Shown here piece after piece: positions 52,998 to 61,772 of a DNA stretch of 64,000 nt; positions within the stretch are counted from its first letter, which is position 1, and every line of letters begins with the position of its first letter. The position numbers were made by a program, and so were the translations under genes. The stretch comes from Microbacterium sufflavum (GTDB taxonomy: Bacteria > Actinomycetota > Actinomycetes > Actinomycetales > Microbacteriaceae). The notes under the pieces are model-generated. The model worked only from the letters and a program-made list of their open reading frames with translations. It searched no databases and was not told where the DNA came from. The DNA lies in contig NZ_JAHWXK010000001.1 of NCBI RefSeq assembly GCF_023091155.1, positions 1-64,000 on the forward strand, written 5' to 3'.

Positions 52998-53044
52998 CTC
53001 GGCGGGCGCGCGGCGCTCCTGATCGTGTCGCGGATGCGCTCGGC

Positions 53045-54271
53045 TCAGCGGTGCGGGCCGTCCACCGGCACCACGAGTGCGACGGCCGTGACCGCGATGC
53101 CTTCTCCGCGGCCGGAGAAGCCCAGGGCGTCGGTCGTCGTCGCAGTGACCGACACGGGAGCGCCCCCGAGCGCCGCGGACAGCGCGCGCTCCGCCTCGAC
53201 ACGGCGGGCGCTGAATCGCGGACGGTTGCCCTGGAACTGCACGGAGACGTTCCCGATCGAGAAGCCGGCTTCGGCGAGCAGCCGCCGCGTCGCCGACAGG
53301 AACACGTCGGCGTGCGCGCCCGCATACTCCGGATGCGCCGTGCCGAAGTGGGTGCCGATGTCACCCAGCCCCGCCGCGCCGAGCAGAGCGTCGACAATGG
53401 CGTGCGCGACCGCGTCGCCGTCGGAATGACCCGACAGCGGCTGTTCGCCCGGCCACTCCAGCCCGGCGAGCCACAGGTCGCCCTCGCCGCCGAACGCGTG
53501 CACGTCGGTTCCGATGCCCACGCGCGGTAGAGCGCCTGCGCCGCGGTCTCGCCGCGCACCCGTGCTCGGGGGCGCCGTCGCGAGGAGAGCCCTGGCACGC
53601 TCGAGGTCGTCGGGAGTGGTGATCTTGAACGATCGCTCCGAACCAGGGACGAGGCGGACCGTGTGACCGGCCGCGGCGAACAGCGCCGCGTCGTCCGTGT
53701 ACTCCGCGCCCTCCTCGGCGGCACGCGCGTACGCCGCCTCGAGCGCGTCGCGCGGGAAGCCCTGCGGCGTCTGCGCCGCGGCGAGCTCGGAGCGGTCGAC
53801 GGTGCCGGTCACGACGCCACCGTCCACCCGCTTGAGGGTGTCGACGACGGGAAGCACCGGAAGCGCGGCCGCCTGCGCCGTGACGGCCGCGGCGACCGCA
53901 TCGATGACGGACGGTGGGGTGAGCGCCCGCGCCGCATCGTGGACGAGCACCGTCGTCACGTCTCCCCAGAGGGCCGCCAACCCCGCGGCGACGGATTCCT
54001 GTCGGGTGGCGCCTCCCGTGACCACGCGGCCGAGATCGGCGCGGTCGCCCGCGGCGGCGAGAAGCTCGGTCTGCGCATCGCCCTCGTGCCCGGCGGGCGC
54101 GACCACGATGACCTGCAGGGGCTGCGCCGCGAACACCCCGTCGAGGGCGTGGCGCAGGATCGTGCGGTTGTCGATGCCGACGAACGCCTTCGGGGCGCGC
54201 GCCTCCAGTCGGGTGCCGGAGCCGGCGGCGACGATGATGATCGCGGTGTGCGGGACGGGAACGATGCTCAC
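53045..54271 (-). CDS. ispDF: Bifunctional IspD-IspF (MEP pathway)
   Basis: Fused enzyme for two steps of the non-mevalonate isoprenoid pathway. The N-terminal half (1-235) is the IspD cytidylyltransferase ('[23 protein letters not shown]', '[13 protein letters not shown]', '[14 protein letters not shown]', '[10 protein letters not shown]'). The C-terminal half (about 248-408) is IspF ('[59 protein letters not shown]', '[22 protein letters not shown]'). The middle enzyme IspE is not included. It supplies the isopentenyl and dimethylallyl units used by the crt cluster 32 kb away. Confidence 0.95.
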   Translation of the reverse strand: MSIVPVPHTAIIIVAAGSGTRLEARAPKAFVGIDNRTILRHALDGVFAAQPLQVIVVAPAGHEGDAQTELLAAAGDRADLGRVVTGGATRQESVAAGLAALWGDVTTVLVHDAARALTPPSVIDAVAAAVTAQAAALPVLPVVDTLKRVDGGVVTGTVDRSELAAAQTPQGFPRDALEAAYARAAEEGAEYTDDAALFAAAGHTVRLVPGSERSFKITTPDDLERARALLATAPPSTGARRDRGAGALPRVGIGTDVHAFGGEGDLWLAGLEWPGEQPLSGHSDGDAVAHAIVDALLGAAGLGDIGTHFGTAHPEYAGAHADVFLSATRRLLAEAGFSIGNVSVQFQGNRPRFSARRVEAERALSAALGGAPVSVTATTTDALGFSGRGEGIAVTAVALVVPVDGPHR

Positions 54272-54277
54272 GCCTTC

Positions 54278-54283
54278 ACGTTA
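54278..54283 (-). promoter_or_regulatory. -10 hexamer of ispDF (leaderless type)
   Basis: TAACGT on the minus strand, six bases before the GTG at 54271. It follows the terminator of carD. Confidence 0.45.
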
Positions 54284-54292
54284 CCGGCGGAG

Positions 54293-54332
54293 ACGACGAA
54301 AGGCGGGTGCCGCAGCACCCGCCTTTCGTCGT
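54293..54332 (-). terminator. Terminator after carD
   Basis: Perfect 18-bp stem ACGACGAAAGGCGGGTGC/GCACCCGCCTTTCGTCGT with a 4-base loop, eight bases past the carD stop. It separates carD from ispDF. Confidence 0.85.
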
Positions 54333-54339
54333 GAAGAAG

Positions 54340-54822
54340 TCAGGAGGCGAGGACCTCGTCGAGCAGGGTGCCCGCCTTGTCCTCGTCGATCTTCTCTGCC
54401 AGCGCCAGCTCCGAGATGAGGATCTGACGAGCCTTCGCCAGCATCCGCTTCTCGCCGGCGGAAAGCCCGCGGTCCTGGTCGCGACGCCACAGGTCGCGCA
54501 CGACCTCGCTCACCTTGATGACATCGCCGGAGGCGAGCTTCTCCAGGTTCGCCTTGTAGCGACGGGACCAGTTGGTGGGCTCCTCCGTGAAGGGAGCGCG
54601 CAGCACCTCGAACACGTGATCGAGGCCCTCCTTGCCGATCACGTCGCGGACGCCGACCAGGTCGACATTCTCGGCCGGGACCTCGATGATGAGATCGCCC
54701 TGCGTGACGTTGAGCTTCAGGTACTTCTTCGTCTCGCCCTTGATGACGCGTTCCTTGACCTCGATGATGGTCGCAGCGCCATGGTGCGGATAGACGACGG
54801 TCTCGCCAACCTCAAAAAGCAT
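54340..54822 (-). CDS. carD: CarD family RNA polymerase-binding regulator
   Basis: Essential-type actinobacterial factor that binds the RNA polymerase beta subunit and stabilises the open complex, notably at rRNA promoters. The 160-residue protein has the N-terminal RNAP-interaction domain ('[37 protein letters not shown]', 1-55) and the helical C-terminal DNA-binding domain with the conserved '[31 protein letters not shown]'. The tryptophan of the wedge is present. The start follows AAAGGAC; a short AT-rich leader precedes it. Confidence 0.95.
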   Translation of the reverse strand: MLFEVGETVVYPHHGAATIIEVKERVIKGETKKYLKLNVTQGDLIIEVPAENVDLVGVRDVIGKEGLDHVFEVLRAPFTEEPTNWSRRYKANLEKLASGDVIKVSEVVRDLWRRDQDRGLSAGEKRMLAKARQILISELALAEKIDEDKAGTLLDEVLAS

Positions 54823-54909
54823 AAAAACATGTCCTTTCGGCAACCTCAAGGATACCACAGGGGATATGCGCTAAGGTTCGCGCTTCCTCGTCCACGCCCC
54901 GCTGACACA

Positions 54910-54926
54910 TACCCATAGAATGGGTA
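54910..54926. promoter_or_regulatory. Inverted repeat over the lipoprotein gene promoter
   Basis: Perfect TACCCAT-AGA-ATGGGTA repeat that overlaps a -10 hexamer TAGAAT (54916-54921), between the divergent carD and lipoprotein genes. A repressor bound here would block the promoter. Confidence 0.55.
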
Positions 54927-54956
54927 CGGATATCCCGCCGGACCTCAGGAGGACCC

Positions 54957-55430
54957 GTGAAATCGCGCCTTGTCGCGTCTGCCGCCATCAGCGCCCTCGT
55001 TCTGCTCGGCGCGACCGGGTGCACGTTCATCACGCCGCAGTCGACCAAGATCGAGTACGCGGCCTCCGACGGCGTGAACGTCTCCGACAAGGACGGCCCG
55101 ATCGACGTGCGGAACGCCCTGGTCATCGCGAACGAAGACGGCTCCGTCGGCAACTTCGTCGGCGCGATCGTCAACCCGACGCAGGACCGCGCCACCCTCA
55201 CCATCACCCTGGAGGGCGTCGACCCGTTCACGGTCACCGTCTCCGCCGGCCAGACCATCAGCCTCGGCTCCGACGAGGAGCCGCTGCGCATCGTCGGGCT
55301 CGACACGAAGCCCGGCGCCACGGTCGACATCCACTTCCAGTCCGGCGACTCGGCCGGCGTCACGACCGCGGTGCCCGTGCTCGACGGCACCCTCCCCTAC
55401 TACTCGGACCTCGCCCCCGAGGGCGACTGA
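54957..55430 (+). CDS. Putative lipoprotein of unknown function
   Basis: A 157-residue secreted protein with a lipoprotein signal: basic start, hydrophobic core and lipobox 'GATGC' with modified cysteine C22. The mature part is beta-rich ('ALVIANEDGSVGNFVGAIVNPTQDRATLTITLEGVDPFTVTVSAGQTISLGSDEEPLRIVGLDTKPGATVDIHFQ'), reminiscent of small copper-chaperone-like or immunoglobulin-like domains. No metal-binding Met/His cluster is obvious. The start is the GTG following AGGAGG. Divergent from carD and convergent with regX3. Confidence 0.87.
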   Translation: MKSRLVASAAISALVLLGATGCTFITPQSTKIEYAASDGVNVSDKDGPIDVRNALVIANEDGSVGNFVGAIVNPTQDRATLTITLEGVDPFTVTVSAGQTISLGSDEEPLRIVGLDTKPGATVDIHFQSGDSAGVTTAVPVLDGTLPYYSDLAPEGD

Positions 55431-55446
55431 CACCGCACGAACACAC

Positions 55447-55474
55447 GAGGCCGGCACCCACGGGTGCCGGCCTC
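55447..55474. terminator. Terminator between lipoprotein gene and regX3
   Basis: Stem GAGGCCGGCACCC/GGGTGCCGGCCTC, 2-base loop (12-13 bp), followed by TTCGCG on the plus strand. It serves convergent transcripts. Confidence 0.7.
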
Positions 55475-55490
55475 TTCGCGTCCCCGGTCG

Positions 55491-56174
55491 TCAGCCCTCG
55501 AAGCGGTAGCCCAGACCGCGCACGGTCACGAGCATCACGGGCTCGCTCGGGTTCTCCTCGATGCGGGACCGGATCCGCTTGATGTGCACGTCGAGCGTCT
55601 TCGTGTCACCGAAGTAGTCGCTCCCCCACACCCGGTCGATCAGCTGCCCCCGCGTGAGCACGCGCCCGGAGTTGCGCATCAGGACCTCGAGGAGCTCGAA
55701 CTCCTTCAGCGGCATGTTGATCTGCTCCCCCGCGACCGACACCGTGTGGCGATCGATGTCGAGCGACACGCGTCCGCCCTCGAGCACCCTCTCGTCGAGC
55801 TCGCCCTCGGCCTGGACGACCCGACGCAGAACGGCCCGCATCCTGGCCAGCAGCTCCCGCGACGAGTACGGCTTGGTGATGTAGTCGTCGGCGCCCAGTT
55901 CGAGCCCCACCACGATGTCGACCTCGGAGTCCTTCGCGGTCAGCATGATGATCGGGATGGCCGACGTCGACCGGATCTGACGACACACCTCGGTGCCGGG
56001 CATCCCCGGCAGCATCAGGTCCAGCAGCACGATGTCGGCACCGCGCTCCCGGAACGCCGCCATCGCACCGGGACCGTCCTCGGCGATCTCCACCTCGTAC
56101 CCCTCGCGGCGCAGCAGATACGCGAGGGGATCAGCGAGGTCGGGCTCGTCTTCGACGAGAAGGATGCGGGTCAT
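55491..56174 (-). CDS. regX3: Phosphate response regulator RegX3
   Basis: Response regulator of phosphate starvation. The 227-residue protein has a receiver domain (phospho-acceptor D52 in 'DIVLLDLMLPGMPG', 'YITKPYSSREL') and an OmpR-type winged helix ('MPLKEFELLEVLMRNSGRVLTRGQLIDRVWGSDYFGDTKTLDVHIKRIRSRI'). It overlaps senX3 by four bases (ATGA) and faces phoU, the order senX3-regX3 with phoU being conserved in actinobacteria. Confidence 0.95.
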   Translation of the reverse strand: MTRILLVEDEPDLADPLAYLLRREGYEVEIAEDGPGAMAAFRERGADIVLLDLMLPGMPGTEVCRQIRSTSAIPIIMLTAKDSEVDIVVGLELGADDYITKPYSSRELLARMRAVLRRVVQAEGELDERVLEGGRVSLDIDRHTVSVAGEQINMPLKEFELLEVLMRNSGRVLTRGQLIDRVWGSDYFGDTKTLDVHIKRIRSRIEENPSEPVMLVTVRGLGYRFEG

Positions 56175-57391
56175 GCGGTCTCTCCGTTTCGGACGCGCGA
56201 GCCGGCCGACCTGGCCGCTTTCCGCGCACGCTTCTTCTTGTTCTTCTTGTCACGATCGGCGTTCGCCGGCGCGGCGATCTGCGGAAGACGGATCGTGAAG
56301 GTGGAGCCACGGCCCGGCCGGGACCACAGGCGCACCTCGCCGCCGTGGCGCTGCGTGGCGTGCTTCACGATCGACAGTCCGAGCCCTGTGCCGCCGGTGC
56401 GGCGCGAGCGCGCCTCGTCCGCACGGTAGAAGCGCTCGAAGATCCGCTCCCTGTCGGCCTCCGCGATCCCGATGCCCTGATCGGACACGGCGATCTCGAC
56501 CACGTCGTCGTCGGCCCGCACCCCCACACCTACGCGCGAGCCGCGCGGGGAGTACACGATCGCGTTGGCGATCAGGTTGCCCACCGCCTCGATGAGGATC
56601 TGCGCGTCGCCGCGCACCCACACGCCGCGGTCGCCCCCGCGGGCAAGCTCCACCCCCGCCGAATCGGCCTGCACGACGTGCGCCTCGATGGACGAGGCGA
56701 TGACCTCATCGATCGAGACGGGTCCGACCTCCGTCAGGCCGTCCTCCGCCTGCAGGCGGGACAGGCTCATGATGCGGCCGGTGAGCTGTCCGAGTCGGTT
56801 GGCCTCCGCCGAGATGCGCGACGCGAAGACGCGCACCTGTGCGGGATCGTCGGCGGCGGACTCGATCGCCTCCGCGAGCAGGCTCACCGCCCCCACCGGG
56901 GTCTTGAGCTCATGACTCGTGTTCGCCACGAAGTCCCGACGCATCTGGTCCAGGCGCTCCTGCTCGGTGACATCCCGCACGATCAGCAGCACCAGGCGCG
57001 CCCCGATCGCACTCGCCCGTGCCGACACCAGGCGCGGATCGAGGCTGAGCCCTCCGCGAGTGATGCGCAGCGACTCCATCGCCGTGTCGCCCGACGCACG
57101 GACGCCGCGCACCAGCTGCCGCAGCTCCGGGTTCTCCAGCGTGGAACCGACCTCGATGCCGAACCGCGCCGCCGCCCGCGAGGTCGCGAGCACGAGTCCC
57201 GAGGCGTCGACGACGCAGGCCGCGTCGTCCATGCTGCCGAGCACATCCGTGATCCCCTGCGGGATCGACGTCGACGTCTCCTCCTCCGCTCGCGCCCTCG
57301 CCCGGTAGGCCCAGACGACCAGGAGCGACATCCCGACGCCGATCACCAGCCCGATGGCAAGGGAGGACAGCGCGAGCTGCGGCAGGGTCAT
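56171..57391 (-). CDS. senX3: Sensor kinase SenX3
   Basis: Phosphate-sensing histidine kinase. The 406-residue protein has one or two N-terminal membrane helices (about 8-30), a PAS-like domain (about 50-140, 'LGSMDDAACVVDASGLVLATS'), the phospho-accepting H160 in 'NTSHELKTPVGAV', and an ATPase domain ('AVGNLIANAIVYSP', 'VSDQGIGIAEAD', 'GGTGLGLSIV'). A Lys/Arg-rich C-terminus follows. I chose the ATG at 57391, which gives the standard SenX3 N-terminus. Paired with regX3. Confidence 0.94.
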   Translation of the reverse strand: MTLPQLALSSLAIGLVIGVGMSLLVVWAYRARARAEEETSTSIPQGITDVLGSMDDAACVVDASGLVLATSRAAARFGIEVGSTLENPELRQLVRGVRASGDTAMESLRITRGGLSLDPRLVSARASAIGARLVLLIVRDVTEQERLDQMRRDFVANTSHELKTPVGAVSLLAEAIESAADDPAQVRVFASRISAEANRLGQLTGRIMSLSRLQAEDGLTEVGPVSIDEVIASSIEAHVVQADSAGVELARGGDRGVWVRGDAQILIEAVGNLIANAIVYSPRGSRVGVGVRADDDVVEIAVSDQGIGIAEADRERIFERFYRADEARSRRTGGTGLGLSIVKHATQRHGGEVRLWSRPGRGSTFTIRLPQIAAPANADRDKKNKKKRARKAARSAGSRVRNGETA

Positions 57392-57602
57392 GACTCCAGC
57401 GTAGAGCGCGTTCACCGCCCGTCCGGCGGGTTTCCGCGCCGTGACGGGGAGGCGAGACGTACTATTCACTCGCTGGGCACCGTTCGTTAACCTTCGGAGC
57501 AGACAATCGCTTCAGGCCTGCGCACAGGCCCGAACTCGTGCGGACGCCCCGCCGCCTCGCGCTGACGACTCAGCAGAGATCCGAACGAAAGGTTGCGCCC
57601 CC
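57392..57602. promoter_or_regulatory. Divergent senX3-phoU promoter region with PHO-box-like sequence
   Basis: About 210 bases between senX3 and phoU. The sequence CCGTTCGTTAACCTTCGG (about 57481-57498) contains GTTCG-GTTAAC elements reminiscent of actinobacterial PHO boxes, which use repeats of the GTTCA type. The match is imperfect. Confidence 0.4.
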
Positions 57603-58298
57603 ATGCGCGAAGTCTTCCACCAGTCCCTCGAGGACCTGCAGTCCCGCCTCGTCGAGATCGCCGACCTCGTCACCGTCTCGATCGACAAGGCGACGCGCGC
57701 GTTCGCCACCAGCGACGTCGCCCTGGCCGAGGAGGTCATCGCCGACGACGCGAAGATCGACGAGCTGGCCGTCGCGCTCGACGAGCAGGCCATCGAGATC
57801 CTCGCCCGCCAGCAGCCGGTCGCGCGCGACCTGCGCATCGTCGTCACCGCGCTGCGCGTGAGCGCCTCCCTGGAGCGCATGGGCGACATGTCCGAGCACA
57901 TCGCACAGCTCGCCCGGCTGCGCTTCCCCGAGCGCGCCATCCCGAAGGGCCTCAAGGGCACCTTCGTGCGGATGGGCGAGCTCGACGTCGAGATCTCGCG
58001 CACGCTCGCCGAGCTGCTGCGCACCCAGGACCTGAAGTTCGCCGACCAGATCCGCAACGCCGACGACGACGTGGACGAGCTGCACGCCAGCGTGTTCGAG
58101 AAGGTGCTCAGCGACAACTGGAAGGGCGAGGCGGTCGCGACCGTCGACGCCACGCTGGCCAGCCGCTACCACGAGCGCTTCGCCGACCACGCGGTCGCCG
58201 TCGCGAAGAAGGTCGTGTACCTGGCGACGGGCGACTGGCACGTCGAGGAGGAGGACATCGCCCTCGCCGTGGAGCAGCAGGAGCTCGGACACGCCTGA
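57603..58298 (+). CDS. phoU: Phosphate signalling regulator PhoU
   Basis: Represses phosphate uptake when phosphate is plentiful by linking the transporter to the SenX3-type sensor. The 231-residue all-helical protein has two PhoU repeats: 'REVFHQSLEDLQSRLVEIADLVTVSIDKATRAF' and 'GLKGTFVRMGELDVEISRTLAELLRTQDLKFADQIRNADDDVDELH'. Each contains the E/DxxxD metal-cluster motifs, and 'RVSASLERMGDMSEHIAQLARL' and 'RYHERFADHAVAVAKKVVYLATG' are also present. The start is the ATG at 57603; upstream frame extensions are non-coding. Confidence 0.95.
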   Translation: MREVFHQSLEDLQSRLVEIADLVTVSIDKATRAFATSDVALAEEVIADDAKIDELAVALDEQAIEILARQQPVARDLRIVVTALRVSASLERMGDMSEHIAQLARLRFPERAIPKGLKGTFVRMGELDVEISRTLAELLRTQDLKFADQIRNADDDVDELHASVFEKVLSDNWKGEAVATVDATLASRYHERFADHAVAVAKKVVYLATGDWHVEEEDIALAVEQQELGHA

Positions 58299-58315
58299 CG
58301 CGTCGCCCGTCGTAC

Positions 58316-58358
58316 GCGAGAGACCCCCTGCGCCGATCGGCGGCAGGGGGTCTCTCGC
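58316..58358. terminator. Bidirectional terminator between phoU and gpmA
   Basis: Perfect 16-bp stem GCGAGAGACCCCCTGC/GCAGGGGGTCTCTCGC with an 11-base loop that itself contains CGCCGATCGGCG. It separates two convergent genes. Confidence 0.8.
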
Positions 58359-58373
58359 GTCGGGGCGTGCGCG

Positions 58374-59123
58374 TTACTTCTTGCCCTGCGCGGCCACGGC
58401 GGCGGCACCGGCGGCGGCGGCCTCGGGGTCGAGGTAGCGGCCGGGGCCCGTGGGCGCGTTGTTCTCGTCGAGCTCGTAGACCAGCGGGATACCGGTGGGG
58501 ATATTGAGTCCGGCGATGTCATCGTCGCTGATGCCCTCGAGGTGCTTCACGAGCCCGCGCAGCGAGTTCCCGTGCGCGGTGACCAGCACCGTCTTGCCTG
58601 CCTCGAGGTCGGGCACGATCGCGGTCTCCCAGTAGGGCAGCAGGCGGTCGATCACGAGCTTGAGCGACTCCGTGCGGGGCACCTCACCGTCGATGTGCGC
58701 GTACCGGGGGTCGTTCACCTGGCTGAACTCGCTCGCGTCGTCGAGCGGGGGCGGCGGCACGTCGAACGAACGGCGCCACAGCTGGAACTGCTCTGGACCG
58801 AACTCCTCCAGCGTCTGCGCCTTGTCCTTGCCCTGCAGCGCGCCGTAGTGCCGCTCGTTGAGTCGCCACGAGCGCGTGACCGGGATCCACAGCCGGTCGG
58901 CCGCGTCCAGCGCGATGTCGGCGGTCTGGATCGCTCGGCTCAGCAGCGAGGTGTGCAGCACGTCGGGGAGGATGCCGGACTCGGCGAGCAGCTCACCGCC
59001 GCGACGGGCCTCGCCCTTGCCCTGCTCGGTCAGGCGGACGTCCACCCAGCCGGTGAAGAGGTTCAGTTCGTTCCACTCGCTCTGCCCGTGGCGGAGCAGG
59101 ATCAGGGTGCGCTTCGCAGTCAT
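58374..59123 (-). CDS. gpmA: 2,3-bisphosphoglycerate-dependent phosphoglycerate mutase
   Basis: Glycolytic interconversion of 3- and 2-phosphoglycerate. The 249-residue protein has the phosphohistidine motif '[20 protein letters not shown]' near the start, '[46 protein letters not shown]' (active-site arginines and Glu), and '[23 protein letters not shown]' (second catalytic His). An Ala-rich C-terminus is additional. The start is the ATG at 59123, six bases after TAAACT. Confidence 0.96.
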   Translation of the reverse strand: MTAKRTLILLRHGQSEWNELNLFTGWVDVRLTEQGKGEARRGGELLAESGILPDVLHTSLLSRAIQTADIALDAADRLWIPVTRSWRLNERHYGALQGKDKAQTLEEFGPEQFQLWRRSFDVPPPPLDDASEFSQVNDPRYAHIDGEVPRTESLKLVIDRLLPYWETAIVPDLEAGKTVLVTAHGNSLRGLVKHLEGISDDDIAGLNIPTGIPLVYELDENNAPTGPGRYLDPEAAAAGAAAVAAQGKK

Positions 59124-59129
59124 GCGGCC

Positions 59130-59135
59130 AGTTTA
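59130..59135 (-). promoter_or_regulatory. -10 hexamer of gpmA (leaderless type)
   Basis: TAAACT on the minus strand, six bases before the ATG at 59123. Confidence 0.55.
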
Positions 59136-59183
59136 TCCGCGGCCGTGGATCGGACTGCGCCGGGCACGGGAGAGGATGGACGC

Positions 59184-60011
59184 ATGGCGTCATCTCCGCT
59201 CGGCCAGCCGACCCGTGGCACGACCGGGACCAACCGGCTGCGCCGCAACGACCGCTGGATCGCCGCGAGCACCGCGTTGCGTCGCGCGGAGGATCCGCTC
59301 GTGGTCGACCTCGGCTACGGCGCCAGCGGGGTCACGGCGCTCGAGCTCGCCGCGCGCCTGCGCCGGGTCCGTCCCGACGCGGAGGTGCTCGGCCTGGAGA
59401 TCGATCCGGCGCGCGTCGCCACGGCCACGCGACAGCTCGCCGAGGTCCGGGCGGGTCGGACGGGGTTCCCTCCTGATCTGCGGGTGTCGTTCGCGCGTGG
59501 GGGCTTCGAGGTGCCGCTGCCGGGCGACCGCCGTGCCGCCGTGATCCGCGCCATGAACGTGCTCCGGCAGTACGACGAGGCCGAGGTCCCCGCGGCCTGG
59601 CGCACGATGGCGGCGCGCCTCGCCCCCGGCGGACTGCTCGTGGAGGGGACGTGCGACGAGATCGGCCGCATCGCCAGCTGGGTCGACGCGGACCGGGATG
59701 GATCGGCGCTGCGCCTCACGATCTCGCTGCGACTGGAGGGACTCGAGCGTCCGAGCATCGTGGCGGAGCGGCTGCCCAAGGCGCTGATCCATCGCAACGT
59801 CCCCGGCGAGCGCATCCACGCGCTGCTCACCGAGCTCGATCGGGAGTGGGACCGCGCGGCTCCCCTGTCGACCTTCGGCGCCACGCAACGGTTCCTCGCG
59901 GCCGTGTCCGCGCTGCGCGACCAGGGGTGGCCCGTGCAGGGCGGCCGCACGCGCTGGCGTCTCGGAGAGCTCACGCTGCCGTGGGACGCGGTCGCCCCGC
60001 GCCCGACCTGA
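59184..60011 (+). CDS. Class I SAM-dependent methyltransferase
   Basis: A 275-residue protein with a Rossmann-fold methyltransferase core: 'DPLVVDLGYGASGVTALELAARL' (SAM glycine loop), 'EVLGLEIDPARVATA' (acidic ribose-binding residue), 'RRAAVIRAMNVLRQYDEAEVPAAWRTMAARLAPGGLLVEGTCDEIG'. Similar actinobacterial proteins are unassigned. The C-terminal part ('ISLRLEGLERPSIVAERLPKALIHRNVPGE') probably shapes the substrate site. The substrate is unknown. It is divergent from gpmA and convergent with ygfZ. Confidence 0.88.
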   Translation: MASSPLGQPTRGTTGTNRLRRNDRWIAASTALRRAEDPLVVDLGYGASGVTALELAARLRRVRPDAEVLGLEIDPARVATATRQLAEVRAGRTGFPPDLRVSFARGGFEVPLPGDRRAAVIRAMNVLRQYDEAEVPAAWRTMAARLAPGGLLVEGTCDEIGRIASWVDADRDGSALRLTISLRLEGLERPSIVAERLPKALIHRNVPGERIHALLTELDREWDRAAPLSTFGATQRFLAAVSALRDQGWPVQGGRTRWRLGELTLPWDAVAPRPT

Positions 60012-60026
60012 CGCCGGGACGCCCGC

Positions 60027-61142
60027 TCAGGCGGACGGCGAGGTGCGGCGCGGGTCCGGCGCGGTCGGGCGGCGCGACAGCCGCGTCAGGCGGGGCACCT
60101 CCGCCGTGGCGCCCGCGTCTGCGGGGACGATGACCTGCTGCGACGCCGCGATGTCGACGCCCTCGGAGCGCACGACCAGATCCCCGACCGGGGCCCGGCG
60201 CGACAGGATCGCGAGCGCGATGGGGCCCTCCTCGTGGTGTCGCGCGACCGAGGTGATGTGCCCCACCTCGTCGTCGCCCGCGAAGACCGGAGCGCCGGGC
60301 TCGGGGAGCACTGCGTCGCTGCCGTCGAGGTGCAGCGCGGCGAGCCGCCGAGGCGGATGACCGAGGTTGTGCACCTTCGACACGGTCTCCTGCCCGCGGT
60401 AGCAGCCCTTGTCGAGGTGCACCGCGCTGCGCAGCCAGTCGGACTCGTGCGGCAGCGACCGCTCATCGACCTCGGACGCCCACCGCGGTCGCCACGCGGC
60501 GATGCGCAGAGCCTCCGCGGCCAGCAGTCCGGCGACCTCGCCGTCGTCGAGGGTCGCGGCGAGCGCGGGCACGCTGCCGCTCGGGACGATGGCGATGCGC
60601 CAGGCCAGCTCGGCCCCGGGGTGCTCGGTGGTCGCGGCGTACTGATACCCGCCCGCGCCGACGCGCTGCCAGGGGTCCGCCCACACGAGGGCGCCGTCGA
60701 CGGCGCGGATCCGCTCGGATGCGGCGCCCCCGTCGACGAAGCCCACCAGCGCCACGTCGTCGCGCACCTCGACCGTGGCCTGGGTGCGGAACTTCATGCG
60801 GGTGAGCCAGCCCGCCAGTGCCTCCGCGTCGGCCGCATCGACGATGAGCCAGGTCGCGGAGCCGTCGTCGACGACACCGGCGGCGTGCTCCACCCGCCCC
60901 TGGGGATCGAGCACCAGCAGCTCCGTGCTCTCGCCCGGCGCGAGTCGCCCGACGGCCTGCGACGTGATGGAGTCGAGCCAGCCGAGACGCTCGGGGCCCG
61001 CCACTTCGATGACGGCGCGGTCGTCCAGCGGGACCAGCGCCTCGCCCGCCGCCAGCCAGCGCTGCTCACGGAAGGGATCGCCGAAGTGCGCCACGCCCCC
61101 GTCGCCGAGGACGGCCCCGTTCCGCTCGTCGAACCCGCCCAT
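60027..61142 (-). CDS. ygfZ: Folate-binding protein YgfZ
   Basis: Tetrahydrofolate-dependent factor for iron-sulfur cluster assembly or repair, related to the glycine cleavage T protein. The 371-residue protein has the YgfZ signature 'DKGCYRGQETVSKVHNLGHPPR' with the conserved cysteine, an N-terminal GcvT-like domain ('PLDDRAVIEVAGPERLGWLDSITSQAVGRLAPGESTELLVLDPQGRVEHAAGVVDDG') and a C-terminal beta barrel. The start at 61142 gives a standard N-terminus. It precedes no other Fe-S gene but heads the leftward run from the nitrobindin-like gene. Confidence 0.93.
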   Translation of the reverse strand: MGGFDERNGAVLGDGGVAHFGDPFREQRWLAAGEALVPLDDRAVIEVAGPERLGWLDSITSQAVGRLAPGESTELLVLDPQGRVEHAAGVVDDGSATWLIVDAADAEALAGWLTRMKFRTQATVEVRDDVALVGFVDGGAASERIRAVDGALVWADPWQRVGAGGYQYAATTEHPGAELAWRIAIVPSGSVPALAATLDDGEVAGLLAAEALRIAAWRPRWASEVDERSLPHESDWLRSAVHLDKGCYRGQETVSKVHNLGHPPRRLAALHLDGSDAVLPEPGAPVFAGDDEVGHITSVARHHEEGPIALAILSRRAPVGDLVVRSEGVDIAASQQVIVPADAGATAEVPRLTRLSRRPTAPDPRRTSPSA

Positions 61143-61162
61143 GCCTGCTCGCCCCTCTCCGT

Positions 61163-61765
61163 TCACACCCGCGCGAGGCGGGCCGAGGCGTGCGCGCGCA
61201 GCGGTGTGCCGAGCGCGGCGATGTCCCAGGCCCACAGCAGGTGGCCGTCGACCAGACCGTACATGCGCGAGGCCGAGCCGTACTCCTTCGTCCCCGCTCC
61301 GCGCACGATCGCGTCGGACGCCAGGTCGACGCGCGGGCCGTTGATCTCGCCGAGGTAGAACTCGAGCATGCCGTCGGAGCGGGCGATCGAGACCTCGAGC
61401 GGGAACGCGCCGTTCGGTCCGCGGAGCTCCTCCACGTCGTCGACCGTGCGGACGACCGGCGCGACGGTCGGCGGCAGCAGCGCGGGGCCCGCATCGGATG
61501 CGGCAGCCGGGCGCGCCAGGCGCCAGAAGCCGGACTCGGCGGTCAGGGGAATCGACGCCGACTGGTCTTCGCCGGTGAAGGTGGCGGTCGCGGCGTAGTT
61601 GAGGAAGGGGCCACCGTCATGGCTGAAGCTGACGCGGTGGGTGAACTCGCCCTGCAGACGCTCCTCGCCGACCGGGTACTCGATCACGCCGGTGCCCTCC
61701 CAGACCCCGATCAGCCACGAGAGCGGAACGAGATCGGCGGGAAGGTCGGTCGGGAGCTCGATCAC
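61163..61765 (-). CDS. FABP/nitrobindin-like heme-binding beta-barrel protein
   Basis: A 200-residue beta-barrel of the nitrobindin (DUF1794/THAP4-like) family: 'LSWLIGVWEGTGVIEYP' with the GxWxGxG signature, 'THRVSFSHDGGPFLNYAATATF', 'AESGFWRLARP', and the C-terminal 'LRAHASARLARV' carrying the heme-ligating histidine. The family binds ferric heme and reacts with nitric oxide or peroxynitrite. The start is the GTG at 61765, seven bases after the 37-codon membrane-protein gene; no ATG is available in frame. It is followed by ygfZ, 21 bases downstream, a common actinobacterial pairing. Confidence 0.88.
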   Translation of the reverse strand: MIELPTDLPADLVPLSWLIGVWEGTGVIEYPVGEERLQGEFTHRVSFSHDGGPFLNYAATATFTGEDQSASIPLTAESGFWRLARPAAASDAGPALLPPTVAPVVRTVDDVEELRGPNGAFPLEVSIARSDGMLEFYLGEINGPRVDLASDAIVRGAGTKEYGSASRMYGLVDGHLLWAWDIAALGTPLRAHASARLARV

Positions 61766-61772
61766 GATCTCG

